Assembly (NCBI GenBank): GCA_021604825.1
Contig: BQJS01000259.1
Location: 1 to 5,156, forward strand
Length of the DNA stretch: 5,156 bases
Reading direction: 5' to 3'
Origin: Phycisphaerae bacterium
GTDB taxonomy: Bacteria; Planctomycetota; Phycisphaerae; UBA1845
The notes under the pieces were generated by a model. The model was not told the DNA's origin, ran no database searches, and saw nothing but the letters and a program-made list of their open reading frames with translations. Every line of letters starts with the position of its first letter. Positions within the stretch are counted from its first letter, which is position 1. Shown here piece by piece: positions 1-5,156 of the stretch. Both the position numbers and the translations under genes were made by a program.

Positions 1-584
1 ATTTGCCCGTCTTCGTTCGCGTCGAGATCGCCAAACCGCGTCTCGGCTTTTAGGACAAATTCCGCCAGCGAGACCAGACCATCGCTATCCGAGTCGAGAC
101 TGGCGAAGTGCGTCTCCGCGGGTGCGATGAACTCCTCGATCGACACGAGGCCGTTTGAGTCCGTATCGAGCGTTGGTTTCCGGTGGCCACTGCGTCCCAT
201 TCCCTTGCGCGGCGGATGGCGTTCACCACCTCTGCCTCTCCCATCCATGCCATTGGGCCTCGGAGGTCGAAGCTCGTCTGACGTCAACGAACCGTCACCG
301 TCAGCGTCGAGTTCTCCGAATTGTTCTTGCGGCCGCTCGACGAATTCGGACAGCGCGACTGAGCCGTCGCTGTCTGAGTCGAGATTTGCGAAGTGATCCT
401 GCGCCGGCGCGAGAAACTCGTCGAGCGATACAAGCCCGTTACTGTCAACATCAAGAGTTTTAGGGCCCTGACCCGGGCCGTGCGGCCCGTGACCACGCGG
501 ACCGTGCCCTCCCGGTTGGGCAACTGCCGAATTGAGTCCCATGGCGCAAGCCAGCCCAATTCCTACGATAATCGTCCGTATCAT
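1..584 (-). CDS. Exported EF-hand (calcium-binding) protein, partial at C-terminus
   Basis: Probable exported calcium-binding protein; only the first 194 codons lie in the window and the reading frame is still open at the left edge. The start is ATG at 584-582, preceded by AAGGAG with an 8-base spacer. Residues 1-22 look like a Sec signal peptide: Arg3, a hydrophobic core, and an AVA-Q cleavage site after residue 22. A Gly/His/Pro-rich stretch follows (about 24-42). Canonical EF-hand loops begin at Asp45, Asp69, Asp93, Asp140 and Asp164, each with acidic or Asn ligands at loop positions 1, 3 and 5 and Glu at position 12. A sixth loop begins at Asp188 and is cut by the window edge. Loops 1-3 and 4-6 are two copies of one module, separated by a Gly/Arg/Pro-rich linker (about 105-137). 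Calcium binding is inferred from loop chemistry; the biological role is unknown. The gene is divergent from the sigma-kinase operon. Dockerin is less likely because the dockerin helix pattern after the loops is missing. Confidence 0.9.
   Translation of the reverse strand, partial: MIRTIIVGIGLACAMGLNSAVAQPGGHGPRGHGPHGPGQGPKTLDVDSNGLVSLDEFLAPAQDHFANLDSDSDGSVALSEFVERPQEQFGELDADGDGSLTSDELRPPRPNGMDGRGRGGERHPPRKGMGRSGHRKPTLDTDSNGLVSIEEFIAPAETHFASLDSDSDGLVSLAEFVLKAETRFGDLDANEDGQ
6..173 (-). repeat. Three-EF-hand module, copy 2
   Basis: Residues 138-193 of the EF-hand protein, loops beginning at Asp140, Asp164 and Asp188. It shares the DSNGLVS and LDSDSDG loop cores and the FGxLDA lead-in to the last loop with copy 1. 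The last loop (DANEDGQ...) is weaker, with Asn at position 3, and is cut by the window edge. Confidence 0.85.
291..458 (-). repeat. Three-EF-hand module, copy 1
   Basis: Residues 43-98 of the EF-hand protein, loops beginning at Asp45, Asp69 and Asp93. Aligned without gaps to residues 138-193 I count 37 identical positions out of 56, so the two blocks are an internal duplication with a period of 95 residues (285 bases). Confidence 0.85.
519..584 (-). other. Signal peptide of the EF-hand protein
   Basis: Residues 1-22. The n-region carries Arg3, the core is rich in Ile, Val, Gly, Leu and Ala (about 5-17), and the c-region ends in Ala-Val-Ala before Gln23, a good signal peptidase I site. There is no lipobox cysteine next to the cleavage point (Cys13 lies within the core), so export as a soluble or wall-associated protein is more likely than lipidation. 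Confidence 0.75.
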
Positions 585-592
585 TTCAGATT

Positions 593-598
593 CTCCTT
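593..598 (-). promoter_or_regulatory. Ribosome binding site of the EF-hand gene
   Basis: AAGGAG on the minus strand, 8 bases before the ATG at 584. It fixes this start over ATG codons inside the reading frame. Confidence 0.8.
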
Positions 599-762
599 TT
601 TGGTTGTGTCGTATCCATTTGGGCGACGCAATGTCGTCTACAATTGTTAAACGTGACCGCATGTCGCGTTTCTACAGGTGCAATATTTTTTTGACTGCGC
701 GACAATCGGACTGGTTTTTCGACGTTCTGCGTTGTGGCGGTGCCTCTGGTCGATGGCGTGGG

Positions 763-768
763 TATAAT
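763..768 (+). promoter_or_regulatory. Candidate -10 box (TATAAT) for the sigma-kinase operon
   Basis: A perfect TATAAT lies 22 bases ahead of the sigma start codon, which would give a leader of roughly 15 bases just reaching the ribosome binding site. TG at 759-760 sits one base further upstream than a standard extended -10. I see no good TTGACA-like hexamer 16-18 bases upstream, so the promoter may need an activator or be weak. This would be a housekeeping-type promoter, not an ECF autoregulatory one. No experimental support. Confidence 0.45.
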
Positions 769-777
769 CCAGCGGAC

Positions 778-784
778 GAAGGAG
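778..784 (+). promoter_or_regulatory. Ribosome binding site of the sigma gene
   Basis: GAAGGAG followed by a 6-base spacer to ATG 791. It decides the start: an in-frame GTG at 734 would add 19 residues but has no such motif, and the candidate -10 box lies inside that extension. Confidence 0.85.
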
Positions 785-790
785 AACAGC

Positions 791-1429
791 ATGACGAAGG
801 CAGATAGTTGCGCTGAACGTGTCCGCTGCGGCGATTCAAGCGCGCTGGCGGAAGCATTCGATCTACATCGAGCAAGGTTGCGACGCACCGTCCACTTCCG
901 GATGCCAGAAAAACTGCGCGGTCGGATCGACGCTGACGATGTGCTTCAAGACGCGTACCTATCAGCACAGAAGCGTCATGAGCATTTGCGCGGCGATGAC
1001 GAGACGAGTTTGTTTGTTTGGTTGCGATTGATTGTCCTTCAAACGCTAACCGACGCTCACCGCATGCACTTGGGTTCAGAGAAGCGCAACGCCGACAGAG
1101 AGAAGGTGATTCGGTCTTCCCCGTATTCGCAGGCAACGACGTTTTCACTTGCTGCCAGCTTGCTCGGTCGATTCACTTCGCCAACATTGGCAGCCCGCAA
1201 ATCGGAAATGTCAGAACAACTCAGGTCGGCGCTCGAGAACATGGACCCAATTGATCGCGAGGTGTTGGCGCTTAGGCACTTCGAGGAAATGTCTAACACC
1301 GAAGTGGCTGCCGAGCTCGGAATCCAGCAGAAAGCTGCGAGCATTCGCTACGTTCGCGCTTTGGGCCGATTTAAGGATCTTCTCGAAAGCGTTCCTGGGT
1401 TCACCCAGAACACTCGCCAGACTCGTTGA
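791..1429 (+). CDS. ECF-type RNA polymerase sigma factor, planctomycetal subtype
   Basis: A 212-residue alternative sigma factor expected to direct RNA polymerase to a specific promoter set. Region sigma-2 spans about residues 11-91. Its core-binding region 2.2 reads DADDVLQDAYLSA (47-59), and the aromatic/basic stretch around FVWLRL to DAHR (75-91) matches regions 2.3-2.4. A long linker follows (about 92-140), containing SLAASLLGRFTSPTLAARKS, a pattern I recognise from planctomycetal sigma-70 subfamilies. Region sigma-4 spans about 141-199, with LENMDPIDREVLALRHFEEM leading into a helix-turn-helix (168-196, SNTEVAAELGI then KAASIRYVRAL) that should read the -35 element. There is no sigma-1.1 or sigma-3 domain, as usual for ECF factors. 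The kinase gene starts 23 bases after the stop, so the two are probably co-transcribed and functionally linked. Subgroup assignment is from memory of the family, not a search. Target promoters are unknown. Confidence 0.93.
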   Translation: MTKADSCAERVRCGDSSALAEAFDLHRARLRRTVHFRMPEKLRGRIDADDVLQDAYLSAQKRHEHLRGDDETSLFVWLRLIVLQTLTDAHRMHLGSEKRNADREKVIRSSPYSQATTFSLAASLLGRFTSPTLAARKSEMSEQLRSALENMDPIDREVLALRHFEEMSNTEVAAELGIQQKAASIRYVRALGRFKDLLESVPGFTQNTRQTR

Positions 1430-1440
1430 GTACTGCTGAC

Positions 1441-1444
1441 AGGA
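1441..1444 (+). promoter_or_regulatory. Ribosome binding site deciding the kinase start
   Basis: AGGA with an 8-base spacer to ATG 1453. Two other in-frame start codons lie upstream: TTG 1426, which overlaps the sigma stop as TTGA and has no Shine-Dalgarno match, and GTG 1447, only 2 bases after AGGA and so too close. ATG 1453 is therefore preferred. Confidence 0.6.
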
Positions 1445-1452
1445 ATGTGAAT

Positions 1453-4400
1453 ATGATCGAGACAGATACGAATCGCGACCCCTTCGAACTCCTGGCGGCC
1501 GAGTTTACCGACCGTTGTCGCCGTGGGGAGTCTCCGTCGATCGAAGAATATGCGCGCCAACATCCCGAACTTGCCGAAAAAATCCGCGAGCTGTTCCCGT
1601 GGATTGCCAACATTGAAAAGGCCAAGAATCCGGAATCGCAACCGCCCGGCGGTGGACCAGTGCGCGGTGGCTTGGACATTGAACAGCTTGGGGATTTCCG
1701 AATTATTCGCGAGTTGGGCCGCGGCGGCATGGGAATTGTCTACGAAGCCGAGCAGGAATCGCTAGGGCGGCGCGTGGCGCTCAAAGTGCTCCCGCAGCAA
1801 TTGCTGCTTAATTCTAGCCAAGTAAGACGCTTCGAGCGCGAGGCCCGCACCGCAGCCCGTCTCCATCACACGAACATCGTGCCTATCTTCGGCGTCGGCA
1901 CGCATGACGGTTACCACTACTTCGCGATGCAATACATCCGTGGCGTTGGGCTGGACGTTGTGTTGCGCGAGCTGCGCTTCGTGCTCAAGGGCAACAGGAC
2001 GGACGATACGCAATCGGGATCGGCGTCGGGACCGAGTCTCACCGCAATCGACGTGATGAGCATCGCCCGGTCGCTCGCGGAAAAAGCCTCACACTATGCC
2101 GAATCCCCGACATTGGCGGTCCCGTCTCTTACCGTAACATCATCACCGCGCGGTGATGGCGAATCTTTCAGTACCGTCGTGCCGCACAGTCGATCGCCAA
2201 TCGGGACCAAGTCTGGTAGCGATGCTACGATCAGGGCGCCGGGCGGATCTTCCAATTGGCGGAGCGTTGCGCACAACGTATTACAGGCCGCCGAGGCGCT
2301 GGACTACGCCCACGGACAGGGCACACTGCACCGCGACGTCAAGCCGGCCAATCTGCTAATCGACGGCGACGGGACGGTTTGGGTCGCCGACTTCGGGGTG
2401 GCCAAGGCGCTCGACCAGAAGGATGTGACGCAAACGGGCGGCGTGGTGGGCACGCTACAGTACATGGCTCCCGAACAATTCTCCGGAAATGCCGATACGC
2501 GCAGCGACGTTTATAGCTTGGGCCTGACCCTTTACGAACTAGCTACGTTGCAACCGGCGTTTATGGAAGACACTACGACGGCACTCATCAAAGCCATCAC
2601 ACACGGGAGCCCGAAAGCGCCCCGCCAACTGTGCCCGGACATGCCCCGTGACCTGGAGACGATTATTCTCAAATGCATCGCCCGAGATCCGGAAGCACGC
2701 TATCCATCGGCGCATGCGCTGGCCACCGATCTTCGCCGGTTCATGGAGGATCGACCGATTCTGGCTCGACGCGCAACGTTGCCCGAACGCTTCTGGCGAT
2801 GGTCGCGCCGCAACCCGGCGCTTGCAACCATGAGCGGTACTGCTATGGGATTGCTGTTTGCCACCGCCGTGATCGCGACCGCAGCCTACATCCATTCGAA
2901 CCGGGCAAACGTGCGCGTGCGCAGTGCGTTGGCGAGCGAGCAAATACAGCGATCGAAAGCGGAGGCAACTTCCACTTTGGCCGTTGAGGCGCTCGATACG
3001 ATCTTCGATATGTTCGCACCGATTCGAACCTCTGCAGCTTCTTCGTTGACTATCGACGGCGTCGAGGGAACGACGATCGATGTGCCGATACAACCCGTCC
3101 TGTCACGGGAAAGTGCGGCGGCGCTGGAACACATGCTGGATTTCTATCGTCGGCTCGCGGCACAAGATGACGCCGACCCCGTCATTCGCCTCAAGATCGC
3201 GGAGGCGAACCGCCGGGTGGGCAACATCCATTCCCGCCTCGGGCAATTCGACAATGCAGAAGCAGCGTACACACAATCCATTCGGCTATTCGAGCAGATT
3301 GAGGCCGAGAACGGAGTTTCGCCGACCACGCACATCGAACTTGCCCGAATAAACAACCAATTGGGTATCACCTTTGTCGCACAGGATCGTGCTGAAGATG
3401 GTCGTACGTTTTTTCGAGAGGCGCGAAAGAATCTAGAGGACTTGCAGTTGAGATCGCCGGAATCTCCAACTGTTCGCTTCGAGTTGGCCCGCTCTTGCTA
3501 TTTGCTCGCCAAGGCACCGCGTCGGCCCATCGCGCCGTCGTCTGGGCGCGAGCATCCTAGGCGGCCACCGCCACGTGGTGAACGCGGTTCGACGGCTCGA
3601 AACCAAAGACCACCCGGACGAGGCCACGGCCCACCGATGCGCGATCGCCGTCCATTAGATAGTCCCTCGGACGGACCACGGAACCGCCGTCACGAAAGGC
3701 GTACGCGTCCTGACGAAGGCGATGATCCTTGGCGGACGGCGGTCGAAATCCTGACTGCGTTGAGTGCTGAGTATCCGGACGTTCCAGACTATCGCCACCT
3801 GCTGGCTCTCTGTTATCGCGACCTGCCCCCGCCTCTGCCGTGGTCCGAGGATGGTCAACCCTCGCGCCTCGATGCGATGACCGAGGCCATCGCGATTCTG
3901 CGACAGTTGTTGGAAGACTTCCCCGACGTTCCCAAATATCGGTTTGACCTGAGCGAGACCTATTCAATGGCGGCGGACCCTGAGCTTTGCCCAGGACCGG
4001 ATCCGCACAAAATAGAGGAGCAGCGACTGCGTGACGCGTTGAAAATCTCAAAGCAGCTTGCCGCAGAGCACGCCAACATAGCTGAATACATCGTAGCGCA
4101 GGTACATATAAGGCTAAGGTTTGCAGGCTTCATGCGACGCATGGACCAACTCGAGGAAGCACGAGAGCACCTACGTGAGGCCCGAGCTCTCCAGTTCGCG
4201 CTCGCTCAGCGCTTCCCCGACACGCCCAATCATCAAGTATCCCTCGCCGCTATCGAGGGCATGCAAGCTCGTCTCATGCGCAGGAGTGGCAACATGAACG
4301 AGGAGCTATCTCATATTGAGAAAGCCGTAGACATCCTGAACCAGCTTCCGGAAGACTGGGAGCATCCCCCGTATGTACGTCACGTGCGCGCCGCAACCTA

Positions 4401-4506
4401 CAGAGCCCTAGCTGACGCACAGAGGCTACTAGGAAATGACACCGCCGCAGCTGAGGCAACACGACAAGCAGAACGCTATCACCGCAATGGTGGGCGACAC
4501 AAATAG
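1453..4506 (+). CDS. Membrane Ser/Thr protein kinase with C-terminal TPR region
   Basis: A 1017-residue PknB-like (Hanks-type) kinase that phosphorylates Ser/Thr on proteins; the substrate is unknown. Residues 9-50 form a charged helical N-terminal module (RCRRGESPSIEEY ... ELAEKIRELFP). The kinase domain spans about 81-430: glycine loop GRGGMG (89-94), ATP lysine Lys111, probable helix-C Glu130, HRDVKPAN (293-300) with catalytic Asp295, DFG 313-315, APE 339-341, Asp352 and Arg416. All key residues are present, so it should be active. A low-complexity insert (about 175-268) splits the domain. After the basic ERFWRWSRRNP, one membrane span (about 458-480) predicts a cytoplasmic kinase and an outer C-terminal half. 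That half has TPR-like helices (about 573-686 and 760-1010) separated by an Arg/Pro-rich linker (687-759). It lies 23 bases after the sigma gene, probably in one operon. An interaction with that sigma factor is inferred from position only. Confidence 0.93.
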   Translation: MIETDTNRDPFELLAAEFTDRCRRGESPSIEEYARQHPELAEKIRELFPWIANIEKAKNPESQPPGGGPVRGGLDIEQLGDFRIIRELGRGGMGIVYEAEQESLGRRVALKVLPQQLLLNSSQVRRFEREARTAARLHHTNIVPIFGVGTHDGYHYFAMQYIRGVGLDVVLRELRFVLKGNRTDDTQSGSASGPSLTAIDVMSIARSLAEKASHYAESPTLAVPSLTVTSSPRGDGESFSTVVPHSRSPIGTKSGSDATIRAPGGSSNWRSVAHNVLQAAEALDYAHGQGTLHRDVKPANLLIDGDGTVWVADFGVAKALDQKDVTQTGGVVGTLQYMAPEQFSGNADTRSDVYSLGLTLYELATLQPAFMEDTTTALIKAITHGSPKAPRQLCPDMPRDLETIILKCIARDPEARYPSAHALATDLRRFMEDRPILARRATLPERFWRWSRRNPALATMSGTAMGLLFATAVIATAAYIHSNRANVRVRSALASEQIQRSKAEATSTLAVEALDTIFDMFAPIRTSAASSLTIDGVEGTTIDVPIQPVLSRESAAALEHMLDFYRRLAAQDDADPVIRLKIAEANRRVGNIHSRLGQFDNAEAAYTQSIRLFEQIEAENGVSPTTHIELARINNQLGITFVAQDRAEDGRTFFREARKNLEDLQLRSPESPTVRFELARSCYLLAKAPRRPIAPSSGREHPRRPPPRGERGSTARNQRPPGRGHGPPMRDRRPLDSPSDGPRNRRHERRTRPDEGDDPWRTAVEILTALSAEYPDVPDYRHLLALCYRDLPPPLPWSEDGQPSRLDAMTEAIAILRQLLEDFPDVPKYRFDLSETYSMAADPELCPGPDPHKIEEQRLRDALKISKQLAAEHANIAEYIVAQVHIRLRFAGFMRRMDQLEEAREHLREARALQFALAQRFPDTPNHQVSLAAIEGMQARLMRRSGNMNEELSHIEKAVDILNQLPEDWEHPPYVRHVRAATYRALADAQRLLGNDTAAAEATRQAERYHRNGGRHK
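2824..2892 (+). other. Single transmembrane segment of the kinase
   Basis: Residues about 458-480 are a run of small and hydrophobic residues (GLLFATAVIATAAYI within it). Arg and Lys cluster on the N-terminal side, so the positive-inside rule puts the kinase in the cytoplasm and the TPR half outside the membrane. Confidence 0.8.
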
Positions 4507-4843
4507 CGAGATTCCTAAATTGGAGCCAACAATTGCGTGATCGGACGGTACGAATTCGTGTTCTTGAGCAGGGTTGCCCTCCGATTCAACTTCGGGAGTG
4601 CTAGAAAACTGATGGATAGAACGTAATCGCGCGCGCGCAGGTCCAGTCAGCGAGGGTCCAAATTGTAGACGTCGCTCCGATTTAGCTTCGGACGTGATTC
4701 GAGATTCGTTCGATGGAGAGGATTCGCGCGACGGATGAGTCGATGGCGCGGGTCGCAGGCAATTGTGCGCATAATAGCAGGTCCGCCGTTGAGTAGCGAG
4801 ACTGACAGTCTGCGGCAGGATGACGGGGATGGGCAACCGGACT
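4507..4843. other. Gap of 337 bases with no supported gene
   Basis: Between the kinase stop and the transposase remnant I see no convincing gene on either strand. Minus-strand open frames here have no recognisable family, no Shine-Dalgarno signal, and compositions typical of chance frames. The stretch holds a 10-base palindrome ACGAATTCGT (4550-4559), a weak AGGG-TTG-CCCT hairpin without a T-tract (4570-4580), and an alternating CG run (4628-4638). No clear terminator for the operon is visible. It may include decayed transposase sequence. Confidence 0.5.
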
Positions 4844-5156
4844 TCACGCAGCCGCAGGATAATAATGTCGCAGCAATCCACCGAGGAATCGCTCGCAGCG
4901 GATCGGATCCAATCCCGGCCGGCCGGGCGGCGGCATCAGTCCTTCTTCTTGTAAGATGTGCCGAATGCTCGAGCGCCCGACAGGAAGATGGAGCTTATGC
5001 AATTCTCCGACGATCCGGCGATAGCCCCAACCGAGGTTCTCCTTGGCGAATCGAACGATGATACGGAGTCGCACTGTGCTGATCCGGGGCCGCCCCACCG
5101 GTTTTGGTTTTGTGCCGGCTTCCTTCTGACGGATCCACCGTTGAAAGGTCTCGGGC
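4844..5156 (-). pseudogene. IS3-like transposase/integrase remnant, catalytic domain missing
   Basis: The frame is open from the right edge to a TGA at 4846-4844, giving 103 residues after a split codon. It begins PETFQRWIRQKEAG and continues through VGRPRIS, ENLGWGYRRIVGELHKL and SSIRHILQEEGLMPPPGRPG. This is the DNA-binding and linker part that precedes the DDE (rve) integrase core in IS3-like transposases common in planctomycetes. In intact relatives the core, with its first catalytic Asp, follows within a few dozen residues and runs for some 150 or more. Here the frame ends at ...RHYYPAAA with no DDE motif, and the space before the kinase stop is too short for a full core. It is therefore a truncated, probably inactive copy. 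The real start is outside the window; GTG 5098 lies inside the domain and is not a likely start. No terminal inverted repeat or target duplication could be identified. Confidence 0.75.

Noticed and set aside
127..396. Plus-strand frames of 89 and 102 codons across the EF-hand gene
   Set aside because: They are antisense to an EF-hand reading frame with a signal peptide and ribosome binding site, and show only Ser/Pro/Arg-rich shadow sequence.
734..790. Upstream GTG start giving a 231-residue sigma factor
   Set aside because: No ribosome binding site at GTG 734, the extra 19 residues do not look like a sigma N-terminus, and the candidate -10 box lies inside the extension. ATG 791 has a strong Shine-Dalgarno sequence.
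2539..3093. Minus-strand open frame of 184 codons in the kinase gene
   Set aside because: Antisense to the kinase C-lobe and membrane segment, with a Cys/Arg/Ser-rich composition and no family resemblance.
3511..3729. Double frameshift as the cause of the Arg/Pro-rich stretch in the kinase
   Set aside because: The two other plus-strand frames hit stops within this stretch (one after ...RAS, one after ...CAIAVH) and neither gives TPR-like sequence. Frame and TPR homology resume cleanly afterwards, and Pro/Gly/Arg-rich linkers are usual in this kinase family.
3557..4051. Minus-strand open frame of 164 codons inside the kinase gene
   Set aside because: It lies antisense to a well-supported coding region, has no recognisable domain, and is rich in Arg, Pro and Ser as expected of a shadow frame in GC-rich DNA.
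4570..4580. Hairpin AGGG-TTG-CCCT as an operon terminator
   Set aside because: The stem is only 4 base pairs and no T-tract follows, so it does not meet the standard for an intrinsic terminator.
4429..4881. Minus-strand open frame of 150 codons between the transposase remnant and the kinase end
   Set aside because: It overlaps both neighbours, has no Shine-Dalgarno signal or domain, and its last part is antisense to the kinase C-terminus. I treat it as a chance frame, possibly over decayed transposase DNA.
1..5156. CRISPR array, tRNA or rRNA gene
   Set aside because: No regularly spaced identical repeats and no tRNA- or rRNA-like conserved segments were seen on reading both strands.

Overview
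The window most likely comes from a member of the Planctomycetota. Three things point there: an ECF sigma factor with the long interdomain linker typical of planctomycetal sigma factors; a very large membrane Ser/Thr kinase with the planctomycete-type N-terminal module, a Ser/Thr/Pro-rich insert in its N-lobe/C-lobe junction and a C-terminal TPR region; and a small exported EF-hand protein of the kind these bacteria carry in large numbers. Base composition is moderately GC-rich. I cannot name the genus.

Layout, left to right. Positions 1-584 (minus strand) hold the N-terminal 194 codons of an exported EF-hand protein that runs off the left edge; it is built from two copies of a three-EF-hand module. 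Positions 585-790 are a divergent intergenic region with a perfect TATAAT box just ahead of the sigma gene. Positions 791-1429 (plus) encode a 212-residue ECF sigma factor. Positions 1453-4506 (plus) encode a 1017-residue Ser/Thr kinase with one membrane span and a TPR-rich, presumably periplasmic, C-terminal half. Positions 4507-4843 hold no gene I can support. Positions 4844-5156 (minus) are the remains of an IS3-like transposase/integrase, entering from the right edge and stopping before its catalytic domain.

How the parts may work together. The sigma and kinase genes are 23 bases apart on the same strand and almost certainly one operon. The simplest model is that the kinase senses something through its outer TPR half, signals inward, and controls the partner sigma factor, by phosphorylation or binding. 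No anti-sigma gene is visible, so the kinase takes the place an anti-sigma factor usually occupies. The divergent EF-hand gene may be a target or simply a neighbour; the sequence does not decide. Sigma-kinase pairing is known in Planctomycetota, so the class is not new, but this locus has several features (kinase insert, Arg/Pro linker, duplicated EF-hand module) worth testing.
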